Shown: positions 1-7,453 of the stretch, one piece after another
Numbering within the stretch: the first letter of the stretch is position 1
How the letters are laid out: each line of letters begins with the position of its first letter
Origin: Acidobacteriota bacterium
Lineage (GTDB): Bacteria > Acidobacteriota > Terriglobia > Terriglobales > Acidobacteriaceae
DNA: 64,000 nucleotides
Assembly: GCA_019351975.1 (NCBI GenBank)
Contig: JABBOG010000002.1
Coordinates: forward strand, 5,060 to 69,059
Direction: 5' to 3'
The notes under the pieces: model-generated
Told to the model about the DNA's origin: nothing
Seen by the model: only the letters and a program-made list of their open reading frames with translations
Database searches by the model: none
Position numbers and translations under genes: made by a program

Positions 1-257
1 ATATACCGTATGTGCTGCTGCTGCATGTGGGCGCGTTCGACGCGAAGATGCTGCCGCAGCTGATTGCGCTGTTTCGGGAGCGGGGGTTTCGGTTTGTGAC
101 GCTGCCGCAGGCGGAGGCTGACCCGGCGTACAGCGTGGATCCGAAGGTGGGATATCCGGGGGGTGGGTTGATGATGGAGCTGGTGGCGGCGCAGCGGAAG
201 GTGGATACGCCGGATGCGAGCGAGCCGGAGAAGCAGCTCGATGCCATGTGCCGTTGA
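1..257 (+). CDS. Polysaccharide deacetylase, C-terminal part (5'-truncated by window edge)
   Basis: The frame is open from the first base to TGA at 255-257. It encodes about 84 residues, including the hallmark 'LLLHVGAFDAKMLP' and 'RERGFRFVTLPQAE', which match the last beta-strand region of NodB-type polysaccharide deacetylases. These enzymes deacetylate N- or O-acetylated sugars in cell-surface glycans and are usually secreted. The metal-binding N-terminal motifs would lie left of the window, so integrity and export cannot be judged. A near-identical copy of this 3' end recurs at 881-1137, beyond a toxin-antitoxin module. The family assignment rests on the C-terminal motif only. Confidence 0.7.
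   Translation, partial: IPYVLLLHVGAFDAKMLPQLIALFRERGFRFVTLPQAEADPAYSVDPKVGYPGGGLMMELVAAQRKVDTPDASEPEKQLDAMCR
1..257 (+). repeat. Direct repeat copy A (3' end of deacetylase gene)
   Basis: Positions 1-257 align without gaps to 881-1137 with 7 mismatches, about 97% identity. Both copies end at the same TGA. Five of the seven differences are synonymous in the deacetylase frame. The left boundary lies outside the window. Confidence 0.95.
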
Positions 258-261
258 GCGG

Positions 262-289
262 CACAAATGTGTACACATTTGTGTATGAT
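262..289 (+). promoter_or_regulatory. 22-bp perfect palindrome (262-283) abutting a -10-like TATGAT: probable BrnTA operator/promoter
   Basis: The half-site CACAAATGTGT is followed directly by its exact reverse complement, centred at 272/273. A -10-like hexamer TATGAT begins at the next base (284-289), 17 bases before the brnT GTG. BrnT-BrnA complexes are known to repress their own promoters, so a dyad here fits an autoregulatory operator. No good -35 was seen. The operator role is inferred from position and symmetry. Confidence 0.65.
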
Positions 290-306
290 GGTGTCAGGCA
301 GGGCGC

Positions 307-591
307 GTGGAACTGAATTTCGAGTGGGATGAGGAGAAAGCGAAAGCCAACCTCGCCAAGCATCGTGTTTCGTTTCTGACGGCTGCTGCGATGTTTGCCA
401 ACGAGATCATAGAGCGGATCGACGACCGCCAGGATTACGGAGAGACCCGATTCATCGCGCTTGGGATGGTCGATGCAGAGGTTTTCCGGGTGGTTTTCAC
501 ATGGCGCGGTGAAGATCTCATCCGCATCATCAGCGCACAGAAAGCGAGCAAAGATGAAAGAGCGATCTACCATCGTGCGACACTCCCTTAG
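307..591 (+). CDS. brnT: BrnT-family ribonuclease toxin
   Basis: This 94-aa protein with a GTG start has the full BrnT layout: an N-terminal 'FEWDEEKAKANLAKHRVSF', central 'ETRFIALGMVD', 'FRVVFTWRGEDLIRIISAQKASKDER' across the C-terminal half, and a terminal Tyr-His. BrnT is a RelE-fold toxin that cleaves RNA and blocks translation until bound by BrnA. The predicted RNase residues (His in 'AKHRVSF', the Arg/Lys of 'IISAQKASKDER') look intact. The start lies 17 bp after a -10-like hexamer and just after the palindrome, so the leader is short. brnA overlaps its 3' end. The module sits between two copies of a deacetylase 3' end, which suggests acquisition by recombination. Confidence 0.93.
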   Translation: MELNFEWDEEKAKANLAKHRVSFLTAAAMFANEIIERIDDRQDYGETRFIALGMVDAEVFRVVFTWRGEDLIRIISAQKASKDERAIYHRATLP

Positions 592-829
592 CCAGGTCAG
601 AACCATGCGGGAACGGGGCGAGGACAAATCCAGCGCTGATGCACCGGAAGCTGAGTCTCTGGGTGCGGAGTTCTGGAGCAGCGCCCGCGTGGTCATGCCG
701 GGAGGCAAGACTTCCGTTCATCTTCGTCTCGACAGCGATGTGGTGGAGTGGTTCAAGGCGAATGGGAAGGGACACCTTACGCGCATGAACGCGGTTCTGA
801 GGGCGTACGTTGAAGCACAGAGACGTTAG
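554..829 (+). CDS. brnA: BrnA-family antitoxin
   Basis: From ATG 554 the product is 91 aa: 'MKERSTIVRHSLSQVRTMRERGED' in outline, a short acidic linker, then the ribbon-helix-helix half 'KTSVHLRLDSDVVEWFKANG' and 'TRMNAVLRAYVEAQ'. This is the standard BrnA arrangement: a toxin-binding N-terminus and a DNA-binding C-terminal RHH that dimerises on the operator. ATG 554 is chosen because the MKERS...RGED opening is typical of the family. It overlaps brnT by 38 bp, consistent with translational coupling. GTG 575 and ATG 605 are in-frame alternatives. It should neutralise BrnT and repress from the palindrome at 262-283. Confidence 0.88.
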   Translation: MKERSTIVRHSLSQVRTMRERGEDKSSADAPEAESLGAEFWSSARVVMPGGKTSVHLRLDSDVVEWFKANGKGHLTRMNAVLRAYVEAQRR

Positions 830-849
830 CGGTTCGCAGTCCGCGCGCG

Positions 850-1137
850 ATGCGATACAACTGGCGGCTGTATGGGCGGAATATACCGTATGTGCTGCTG
901 CTGCATGTGGGCGCGTTCGACGCGAAGATGCTGCCGCAGCTGATTGCGCTGTTTCGGGAGCGGGGGTTTCGGTTTGTGACGCTGCCGCAGGCGGAGGCTG
1001 ACCCGGCGTACAACGTTGATCCGAAGGTGGGTTATCCGGGGCGTGGGCTGATGATGGAGCTGGTGGCGGCGCAGCGGAAGGTGGACACGCCGGATGCGAG
1101 CGAGCCGGAGAAGCAGCTCGATGCCATGTGCCGGTGA
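850..1137 (+). pseudogene. Duplicated 3' fragment of polysaccharide deacetylase
   Basis: The open frame starts 'MRYNWRLYGRNIPYVLLLHVG' and then runs as a near-copy of 1-257, with S-to-N and G-to-R changes. About 95 residues of the C-terminal barrel end are present, without the catalytic N-terminus, so on its own it cannot be an active deacetylase. The frame continues open upstream to about 826 without a recognisable start, up against the brnA stop. It has no obvious Shine-Dalgarno and is treated as a non-functional remnant. Confidence 0.75.
881..1137 (+). repeat. Direct repeat copy B (3' end of deacetylase gene)
   Basis: This is the partner of 1-257 at an exact offset of 880 bp. Seven substitutions and no indels were counted by eye. 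The deacetylase-like reading continues leftward to about 845 in this copy, so the true repeat probably extends beyond the window edge in copy A. Confidence 0.95.
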
Positions 1138-1181
1138 GGATGAGGCGATCGTCCGATGGACGACCATATCTACAGATGCAT

Positions 1182-1210
1182 TTGAAAATGGCCACATATC
1201 ATGCTATGCA
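1182..1210 (+). promoter_or_regulatory. Possible sigma70-type promoter for the small ORF/DUF6338 pair
   Basis: TTGAAA (1182-1187) and TATGCA (1205-1210) are separated by exactly 17 bp in a locally AT-rich stretch, 34 bp before the ATG at 1244. A second -10-like TATACT lies at 1220-1225. The call rests on consensus similarity only. Confidence 0.4.
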
Positions 1211-1243
1211 TATTCGGCCTATACTATTGACTGAGGAAGAGCT

Positions 1244-1441
1244 ATGCACAACGCCAAACGAGATACGAGAAGTATGGCTTTTGATTCAAGTAGCAAGCTC
1301 GACAACGGAAGCGATCTTTTTCGAAGCTTGAATACGCTGAGAGTGGAAAACAATGCCCCCAATCCTTTTGTGGTTGCGAAAACGGGCAATCCTCCTACGA
1401 CATCGACAGTACCTGCGGGAAGTTCAAGCGAACGTAAGTAG
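1244..1441 (+). CDS. Small protein of unknown function (65 aa) upstream of DUF6338
   Basis: A purine-rich ribosome-binding site (GAGGAAGAG) precedes ATG 1244 at good spacing. The product is hydrophilic and low in complexity towards the C-terminus: 'NNAPNPFVVAKTGNPPTTST' then Ser/Glu/Arg/Lys. It has no membrane segment or recognised domain. The stop is 21 bp before the TTG start of the DUF6338 gene, so the two would be co-transcribed. The good RBS and operon position support a real gene; the lack of a recognisable family keeps confidence moderate. Confidence 0.5.
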   Translation: MHNAKRDTRSMAFDSSSKLDNGSDLFRSLNTLRVENNAPNPFVVAKTGNPPTTSTVPAGSSSERK

Positions 1442-1462
1442 AAGTAGGGTGCGGAGTGCTGC

Positions 1463-2203
1463 TTGAAGCTTGATCTGTCGACAGTCTTCCTTGTCATCCT
1501 TTGCGTGATACCTGGATTGTTTGCACAACGAGGACGTAATCTTGTTCGTCCTCGATCATTTGAGAACCAGGGTGCGACTACTGAATTGGGGGAGTTGGTT
1601 GCGCTCGGTATAACAACCCACGTTCTTCTGTTCCTATTCTTTGCCTTTCTCCTTCTCCTTGCAGGAGTTCTCCACTGGAATCTGCTTTTTTATTTCCACC
1701 AGATCGACCGCTGGCATGGTCAGACGTGGGCTACCACCCACGTAGCCGAAGGTTTATCTCTCGCGTGCATTTATGTCTTCCTCACCTTCGCAGTCAGCCA
1801 TTGGTTAGGCGTATTTTATGGCACATGGACTCCGCTTCTCACAGCCTTCGGCATCCGTCGCATTCCCTATCTTCGTAGGCGTGTTCGCAGTCTGATCGGA
1901 GAACGGCCGATCGTCTACGAGGCATTTTCTCCGCGCCGTGAAGGTCCGGACAACACACCGAACCTGGTATTTGTAGAGGTTGAAATGAAAGGCGGCTTAG
2001 GCTTTTACGCCGGCCAACTCCATCAATTCTCTATCTTGAGCGACGAAGAGCCCCATAAGCCGATCTATCTGGCGAATGCATGGTTTAAGCTGCTGCGTGC
2101 GGATGAATACCAGGTGATCGAGGCTGATGGAATTCTCTTGGATTTGGCTGAGACGGTTCAAGTAAGCGTCCGCCAAACTTCTTCTCACTCTGAACCCGCA
2201 TAG
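1463..2203 (+). CDS. DUF6338-like membrane protein
   Basis: The start is TTG 1463, chosen because GGAG lies 6 bp upstream. The 246-aa product has an N-terminal hydrophobic helix ('TVFLVILCVIPGLFAQRG'), two further membrane segments near residues 50-70 and 95-115, and a soluble C-terminal half with beta-rich 'FVEVEMKGGLGFYAGQLHQF' and 'LANAWFKLLRADEY'. This fits the DUF6338 pattern: membrane helices followed by a small beta-barrel-like domain. The biochemical role of the family is unknown to me. It is lower in GC than its neighbours and sits in the accessory patch beside the toxin-antitoxin module, which suggests horizontal acquisition. Confidence 0.6.
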   Translation: MKLDLSTVFLVILCVIPGLFAQRGRNLVRPRSFENQGATTELGELVALGITTHVLLFLFFAFLLLLAGVLHWNLLFYFHQIDRWHGQTWATTHVAEGLSLACIYVFLTFAVSHWLGVFYGTWTPLLTAFGIRRIPYLRRRVRSLIGERPIVYEAFSPRREGPDNTPNLVFVEVEMKGGLGFYAGQLHQFSILSDEEPHKPIYLANAWFKLLRADEYQVIEADGILLDLAETVQVSVRQTSSHSEPA

Positions 2204-2277
2204 ATTATTGGCGTACAGTCCAATGTCTATGCACTATGTCCGGTCTCGGTGAGTGACGTTCGGTAGACTGTAAGTCT

Positions 2278-3645
2278 ATGAGCGAGAGCAACAATGTTAG
2301 CGAGAGCAGCAAGAATGTGAAGCCGGAGAAGTCGTCGCAGCAACGTCCTACCCTGAAAGCGGTGCGGGGGACGCGCGACCTGCTGCCTGACCAGACACCG
2401 CTGTGGAACCGGGTGGAGGCGACGGCGCGGGCGGTGTTTGCGCGGTATGGTTTTGGCGAGATACGCACGCCGATCTTCGAGGCGACGGAGCTGTTTGCGC
2501 GCGGCGTGGGCGAAGAGACCGACATCGTGAGCAAGGAGATGTTTACGTGGGAGGATCGCGCGCGTGCGGCCAGCGAGAAGGCGCAGTCGTTGACGCTGCG
2601 GCCGGAGTCTACGGCGGGGGTGGTGCGGGCGTACATTGAGCACAAGCTGGGTGAAACGGGGCAGTTGCAGAAGCTGTACTACATTGGGCCGCAGTTTCGG
2701 CGGGAGCGGCCGCAGCGGGGGCGTTATCGGCAGTTCTGGCAGATTGGCGCAGAGGTGATTGGGCCGCAGACGTCGGGGTCGGACTCGCCGGTGCGGGATG
2801 CGGAGGTGCTGGAGATGCTGGCGTCGCTGCTGGATGAGCTGGGGATTCGGGACTGGAGGCTGGAGCTGAACTCGGTGGGCAATGCAGAGGACCGCGTGCG
2901 GTACAACGCGGCGCTGCGGGAGGCGCTGGAGCCGGTGAAGCACCAGATGTGCGCGGACAATCAGCGGCGCGCGGAGACGAATCCGCTGCGGGTGCTGGAC
3001 AGCAAAGATGAGGCGGACCAGGAGATTATCAACGGGCTGCCGAAGATTGCCGACTACCTGGGGGCGGAGTCGGCGGCGCACTTTGCGCAGGTGCGGGCGG
3101 CGCTGGATGCGTGCGGTGTGCCGTATCACTTGAATCCGCGGCTGGTGCGCGGGCTGGACTACTACACGCGAACGACGTTCGAGTTCACGGTGACGACGGG
3201 ATTGGGAACGCAGAATGCGCTGCTGGGCGGAGGGCGGTACGACGGGCTTTCGGAGATGCTGGGCGGGCCGAAGGCTCCTGGGATAGGGTTTGCGATTGGC
3301 GAAGACCGGCTGATACTGACGCTGCAGGCGCAGATGGAGGCCGATGCTGCTGCGTCGGACGGTGCGCTGGAGGAGCCGAAGATGGACTACTACGTTGCTC
3401 CGCTGGGCGTTGAACAGAATGCGGCGGCGCTGCGGCTTGCGCAGGAGCTGCGGCGCAAGGGGATGACGGTCGAGGTCGGCGATGGCGGCTTCAGAGTCAA
3501 GAAGAGTTTTGAGGCGGCCGAGAAGGTGGCGAGGGCGATTGTGCTCCTGGGTGAGGATGAAGTGTCAACGGGCGTGCTGACGGTGAAGTCGTTCGCCACG
3601 GGCGTTCAGGCGAAGGTAGAACGCGCGCGTTTGTTTGAGGCGTGA
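2278..3645 (+). CDS. hisS: Histidine--tRNA ligase
   Basis: This 455-aa class II aminoacyl-tRNA synthetase attaches histidine to tRNA-His in the cytoplasm. It begins with the family-specific 'VRGTRDLLPDQTPLW'. It shows motif 1 ('FGEIRTPIFEATELFARGVG'), motif 2 ('FRRERPQRGRYRQFWQ'), the histidine-binding 'LVRGLDYYTRTTFEF', and motif 3 ('LGGGRYDGL' and 'GIGFAIGEDRL'). A C-terminal anticodon-binding domain follows ('YYVAPLGVEQNAAALRLAQE'). Length is normal. The first 25 residues are a Ser/Asn/Lys-rich extension before the conserved core, so a later start is conceivable. The gene appears monocistronic. Confidence 0.97.
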   Translation: MSESNNVSESSKNVKPEKSSQQRPTLKAVRGTRDLLPDQTPLWNRVEATARAVFARYGFGEIRTPIFEATELFARGVGEETDIVSKEMFTWEDRARAASEKAQSLTLRPESTAGVVRAYIEHKLGETGQLQKLYYIGPQFRRERPQRGRYRQFWQIGAEVIGPQTSGSDSPVRDAEVLEMLASLLDELGIRDWRLELNSVGNAEDRVRYNAALREALEPVKHQMCADNQRRAETNPLRVLDSKDEADQEIINGLPKIADYLGAESAAHFAQVRAALDACGVPYHLNPRLVRGLDYYTRTTFEFTVTTGLGTQNALLGGGRYDGLSEMLGGPKAPGIGFAIGEDRLILTLQAQMEADAAASDGALEEPKMDYYVAPLGVEQNAAALRLAQELRRKGMTVEVGDGGFRVKKSFEAAEKVARAIVLLGEDEVSTGVLTVKSFATGVQAKVERARLFEA

Positions 3646-3733
3646 TGCGTTGCGGTCGGCGCTGGGAAAGAAATGATTTGGACGTGCAGGAAGGTTGCCG
3701 GAATAGGGGCGAAATGATTGAATCTATAGCGAG

Positions 3734-5353
3734 ATGGACTCCAAGCAGATAACGAACCGGCCGAGCGAGGCTGAAGCTGGACTATTGTCGCAGCGCATTC
3801 ACGGATCGGGCGAGATGGCGGATCGTATACGACGCCACGCGTGGGAGAGGACGCCTCTTGGCGCGGTCGCGGGGTGGCCGACCGAACTGGTTGTAGCCGT
3901 GAACCTGATGCTGAGTTCGAAGCATATCGCGTGCATGATCTGGGGTCCGGAACGGATTCTGCTCCACAACGATCTCTACCGGCCACTGCTTGGAACGAAG
4001 CCGGCGAGTTTGGGCGAGCGGTTTCTGGATGTATGGCAGGAGATCCGCGAGCAAGCGTCGGCCATTATCAGCGAGCCGATGCAGACCGGGGAAGCGAACC
4101 TCTTCGAGAGGGTCGGGTTTCGCATCCTGATCGACGGAGAACTCGTGGAGCGGATATGTACGCTTTCGAACAATCCTATTTGGGGCGAGACGCCGAACGG
4201 ACCGAAGATCATGGGACTGTATCAGTCGATCAGCGATTACACGGAGGCGGAACAGACAGCAAGGAAGCTGCGTGAGAGCGAAGCGCAGCTTTCGGCGATC
4301 TACGATAGCGGCGCGGTCGCGGCGGCGTTGATCGATGCGAAGACGTTCCGCTATCTCCGGGTCAACTCGAAGCTCGCCGAGATGTTAGATCATTCTGTGG
4401 AGGAGCTTACGGGAACAAGCGTGTTCGAGCTGGCGGGAGATGTGAAGGGTCTGCGGGCACAACTGGAGGCTGTGGCGCGCGGAGAGTCACTCATCGGTGT
4501 GGACGCCGAAGGCTCACTCAGCAATACACCGGGAGTGCACAGACACTGGCACAGCAACTACGTGCCTGTACGCTCGGCCGACGGCGAGGTGACAGGCATC
4601 GCCGGCGCGACTATTGAGACAACGCAACAGAAGCTGGCCGAGGCAGCGCTGATCCAGGCCGAGAAGCTTGCTGCAGTGGGACGACTGGCGGCATCGATTG
4701 CACACGAGATCAACAACCCGCTTGAATCGGTGACGAACCTTCTTTATCTGGCAAAGACGGCGCGGGAGAAGGACGAAGTTGAAGAGTATCTGGAGACTGC
4801 GGAAGTAGAGTTGCGCAGGGCATCCGCGATTACAAACCAGACGCTGCGCTTTCATAAACAGTCTACGAATGCGCTGAGGCTGACGGGCGCAAGTTTATTC
4901 AGCAGCGTGCTGTCGATCCATCAAGGCCGTCTTCTGAACTCGGGTATCAGGGTCCAGGAGCGGATGAGGGATCGACGGCCTATCGAGGTCTTTGATGGCG
5001 AGATCCGCCAAGCGTTGAATCATCTGGTTGGGAACGCCATTGACGCACTGCCTCCGGATGGGGGACGCCTTCTGGTTCGAAGCCGCGAGGGGACGGATTG
5101 GCGGAGCGGCGCGAAGGGGTTGGTTCTTACCGTAGGAGATACGGGATCGGGTCTTCCTACGGAGATACGAGAGAAGATCTTCCAGCCGTTTTATACGACG
5201 AAGGGCCTGGCAGGAACCGGACTTGGGCTGTGGGTGAGCAAAGAGATCGTGGATCGCCACAAGGGGTTCATTCGGGTTCGGAGCAGCCGAAGGCCCGGGC
5301 GTAGCGGGACGGTGTTCACGGTGTTTCTTCCGTATGAAGCTGCGCGCCGATAA
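3734..5353 (+). CDS. Soluble PAS-domain sensor histidine kinase
   Basis: This 539-aa kinase has no transmembrane segment. The order is a divergent N-terminal PAS-like module ('TPLGAVAGWPTELVVAVNLM', 'MIWGPERILLHNDLYRPLLG'), a second PAS (about residues 185-300), then a HisKA dimerisation domain with phospho-acceptor His324 in 'SIAHEINNP'. A HATPase_c domain follows, with N-box 'NHLVGNAIDAL', G1 'DTGSGLP' and G2 'GTGLGLWVSKEIV'. It should autophosphorylate in response to a cytoplasmic cue and pass phosphate to a response regulator. No regulator gene is adjacent, so it is an orphan kinase here. The Shine-Dalgarno before ATG 3734 is weak. Confidence 0.9.
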   Translation: MDSKQITNRPSEAEAGLLSQRIHGSGEMADRIRRHAWERTPLGAVAGWPTELVVAVNLMLSSKHIACMIWGPERILLHNDLYRPLLGTKPASLGERFLDVWQEIREQASAIISEPMQTGEANLFERVGFRILIDGELVERICTLSNNPIWGETPNGPKIMGLYQSISDYTEAEQTARKLRESEAQLSAIYDSGAVAAALIDAKTFRYLRVNSKLAEMLDHSVEELTGTSVFELAGDVKGLRAQLEAVARGESLIGVDAEGSLSNTPGVHRHWHSNYVPVRSADGEVTGIAGATIETTQQKLAEAALIQAEKLAAVGRLAASIAHEINNPLESVTNLLYLAKTAREKDEVEEYLETAEVELRRASAITNQTLRFHKQSTNALRLTGASLFSSVLSIHQGRLLNSGIRVQERMRDRRPIEVFDGEIRQALNHLVGNAIDALPPDGGRLLVRSREGTDWRSGAKGLVLTVGDTGSGLPTEIREKIFQPFYTTKGLAGTGLGLWVSKEIVDRHKGFIRVRSSRRPGRSGTVFTVFLPYEAARR

Positions 5354-5937
5354 CGTTTGGCGTTGGTGCGTCAGCGCGGCGTTTGCAGGGACGGGCATCG
5401 GGCGGCGTGCTCTATCCCAGGACCTGATGTCGCCGACGTTGTGGCTGCATCTATCTCCTCAGGCCGCGTTATCTTCACGTCGTGTACACGGGTAAGACCA
5501 TCGACCTCTCCCAACGAGGGTGGAGGCAAGCGGTGCCTGCTGCCGCGGTGCGAGGCTTGATCACCGTCGGTCTGGCATGGCTGCTTGCCTGCACGTCGGT
5601 CTTCCGGCTGAAGCTCAAGCGGTGGCTCAGGCTTGGGCCGCATCTCGAAGGCGACCAGCGTCTCCTACGTGGCCTGCAGAGCGGACATCCCGGAGATTAC
5701 GTTCTCTATCTTACTGTCGGGCTGGCGCTATTCGGCTCGGCCGCTATGCTACTTCTCCGCTCGTAAGTGTCGATCGACGCAAGATCCATGAGCGGCCATA
5801 GCTCCTGTAAGGCGCACGGCCATTGGTGGAGCAAGGCATGGCTACTATACAGCGCCTCGTTCACGCCTGACCGCATCAACAGGGCAGCGCGCCAGCTTCG
5901 CGCAGCATCGCAATGAAGGTGACCGCAGGAGGCTGCG
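5354..5937 (+). other. Gene-poor, apparently decayed stretch with a possible 94-aa membrane ORF at 5482-5766
   Basis: No intact known gene is seen between the kinase and the HPP gene. A GTG-started ORF at 5482-5766 encodes 94 aa with two hydrophobic stretches ('LITVGLAWLLACTSVF' and 'YVLYLTVGLALFGSAAMLLL') that end exactly at the stop, like the C-terminus of a larger membrane protein. A TGA lies in the same frame at 5425-5427. I do not recognise its family. The stretch most resembles the eroded 3' end of a lost gene. Confidence 0.4.
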
Positions 5938-6438
5938 ATGGCTAGAGACGATTACTGGGTGGCCCCGCTGCTGGAAGCGGCGTTGATCGGGACTGTCGCC
6001 CTCTGCGGCTGGCTCACCCACCAACCGCTGGTATTCGCCAGCTTAGGTCCCACAGCGTTCGAGATGGTTGAGACACCGACGCGGCCCAGCGCACGTCCAT
6101 ACAACATCATCGTCGGCAATCTGGTCGCTTTACTCGCCGCCTATGGGGCTCTGTGGCTGACTCAGGCATGGTGTGCACCCAGCGTCTCCGCACAGGGCGT
6201 ACCGCTTGCCCGCGTGTGGGCTGCGATGCTGGCAGCGCTCTTCACTGTCCTGTTCACACTGCTCTTGAAAGCGACACAACCGGCCGCACTCTCAACCACA
6301 CTGCTGGTTGCGCTCGGAGTCATGCAGACGCCAAGAGATGGGGCTCTCATCCTTGCTGCAGTTATCTGGATGACTCTGCTCGGACTGCCAGTGAGACGGT
6401 GGCGGGAAAGAAAGACGATAGCCGCAGCGCAAAGGTGA
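5938..6438 (+). CDS. HPP family membrane protein
   Basis: The 166-aa product begins with ATG 5938 behind a GGAGG ribosome-binding site. It contains the HPP-family signature 'VFASLGPTAFEM', followed by 'PSARPYNIIVGNLVALLAAY' and three more hydrophobic helices ('AAMLAALFTVLFTLLL', 'PAALSTTLLVALGVMQTP', 'LILAAVIWMTLLGLPV'). HPP proteins are small integral membrane proteins; some have been linked to nitrite transport, but the function here is unknown. It overlaps the downstream MscS-like fragment by 4 bp. It is the only apparently intact gene in this otherwise decayed patch. Confidence 0.8.
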   Translation: MARDDYWVAPLLEAALIGTVALCGWLTHQPLVFASLGPTAFEMVETPTRPSARPYNIIVGNLVALLAAYGALWLTQAWCAPSVSAQGVPLARVWAAMLAALFTVLFTLLLKATQPAALSTTLLVALGVMQTPRDGALILAAVIWMTLLGLPVRRWRERKTIAAAQR

Positions 6439-6764
6439 GGTGCAACTTGGAGCAACTAAAGCTTGTCGGCCCAGAGCGGAATCTACAGATCTTCGGCATC
6501 AAGGTCCTGGAAGACAAATGCTCCACCGGGTCGGCAGACCTTGCACCGCGAGTTTTTGTACGTCTTACCGACAACTGGGTAGAGCTCACGGTGCGCTTTC
6601 TCTGTCAGGACCATGACATTCGCGCTTTGAAGGACCGTATGAGCCGCACCATCAAGGCCAGACTCGATGCGGCAAACATCGGCATCGCCTCAAGTACCTA
6701 TGACATTGCCGGCATGCCGCCTATCCAGGTTGAAATGACGTCCCCGAGGCCAGAACACAGATAA
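6435..6764 (+). pseudogene. Truncated mechanosensitive channel (MscS-like) C-terminal domain
   Basis: From a GTG at 6435 the frame reads about 109 residues, including 'PRVFVRLTDNWVELTVRFLC' and 'ALKDRMSRTIKARLDAANIG'. This strongly resembles the cytoplasmic alpha/beta C-terminal domain of MscS-family channels. The membrane helices and pore that should precede it are absent, because the upstream sequence is the HPP gene in another frame. It is read as the 3' remnant of a deleted channel gene, although an expressed small soluble domain cannot be excluded given the 4-bp overlap with the HPP gene. Confidence 0.55.
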
Positions 6765-6848
6765 ATAGCGCACTGCCTTCGATGAAGAAATTCGGGCCCA
6801 TGCTGATGGTCTCTCAACCCATGTGCAGAAGCGCTACTGGCGCAGGGC

Positions 6849-6869
6849 GGCCGCGGTTCGTCCGTGGCC
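6849..6869. terminator. Possible terminator hairpin between convergent genes
   Basis: GGCCGCGG and CCGTGGCC pair over 8 bp (one G-T wobble) around a 5-nt loop, just beyond the stop of the minus-strand cytochrome gene. There is no clear T-run on either side, so Rho-independent function is doubtful. Confidence 0.3.
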
Positions 6870-6875
6870 CCAAGG

Positions 6876-7253
6876 TCACTTTAGCGTTTCCAGATACGCT
6901 GCGACATCGCGCGATTCTGATTCGGAGAGACCAAGCGTGGGCATCGCAGTCTTCGGTTTTAGTTTCTGGGGAGCCATGATCCATCGGGTGAGCATCTCCG
7001 GATTGTTCGGGAAGTTGCCACCGATATATGTACGGCGTCCGACAGATTGGAGCGGAGGTCCAACGACACCATTCGCTCCGCGAATGCCGGGGATGGTGTG
7101 ACACTTGCCGCACCCATAGGTACGTATCGCCGCTCTCCCGCGTGAGGGCGAATCAGCCGTTTGGGCAGCTACTGAAGTACTTTGCTTGCAGCCTGAGATC
7201 AACCCGGCAGCAAGGCAGAGCGCAAGCTTGAACTTGTGGGGACACATGCACAT
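6876..7253 (-). CDS. Monohaem c-type cytochrome lipoprotein
   Basis: This 125-aa product has a lipoprotein signal ('ALCLAAGLISGC', predicted lipidation at the Cys) and one haem-binding CGKCH within 'TYGCGKCHTIPGIRG'. A candidate sixth ligand Met lies in 'KTAMPTLGLSESE'. It should be a membrane-tethered periplasmic electron carrier. It is divergent from the qcrCAB genes and is a clear paralogue of the cytochrome at 13806-14207: both share 'YGCG.CH.IPGIR', 'VGPPL', 'GG/GE.LPN.P..L.RWI' and 'AMP.LG'. The pair brackets the bc-oxidase cluster, which suggests both shuttle electrons between the bc complex and the oxidase. Confidence 0.85.
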   Translation of the reverse strand: MCMCPHKFKLALCLAAGLISGCKQSTSVAAQTADSPSRGRAAIRTYGCGKCHTIPGIRGANGVVGPPLQSVGRRTYIGGNFPNNPEMLTRWIMAPQKLKPKTAMPTLGLSESESRDVAAYLETLK

Positions 7254-7453
7254 GCCATCTCCTTCTACTTCTACGGTGCAAGATCTAGACCACCACCAAG
7301 GCCTTTTGCCAATGGTGTGGCGTTCGTGATGCGGAGATAGATGCAGGATTCAGTTGAAGCGGCATGCCCTGCAAGGAAGGAACGATTAAAATATATCTGA
7401 GTGCGAGTCAACCATGCAGCACCCCCTGCATCCAAGCAAACGTGGGCAACAAC

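Noticed and set aside
1-1137. Flanking duplicates interpreted as insertion-sequence terminal repeats or a composite transposon
   Set aside because: The repeats are direct, encode a deacetylase end and contain no transposase or terminal inverted repeats.
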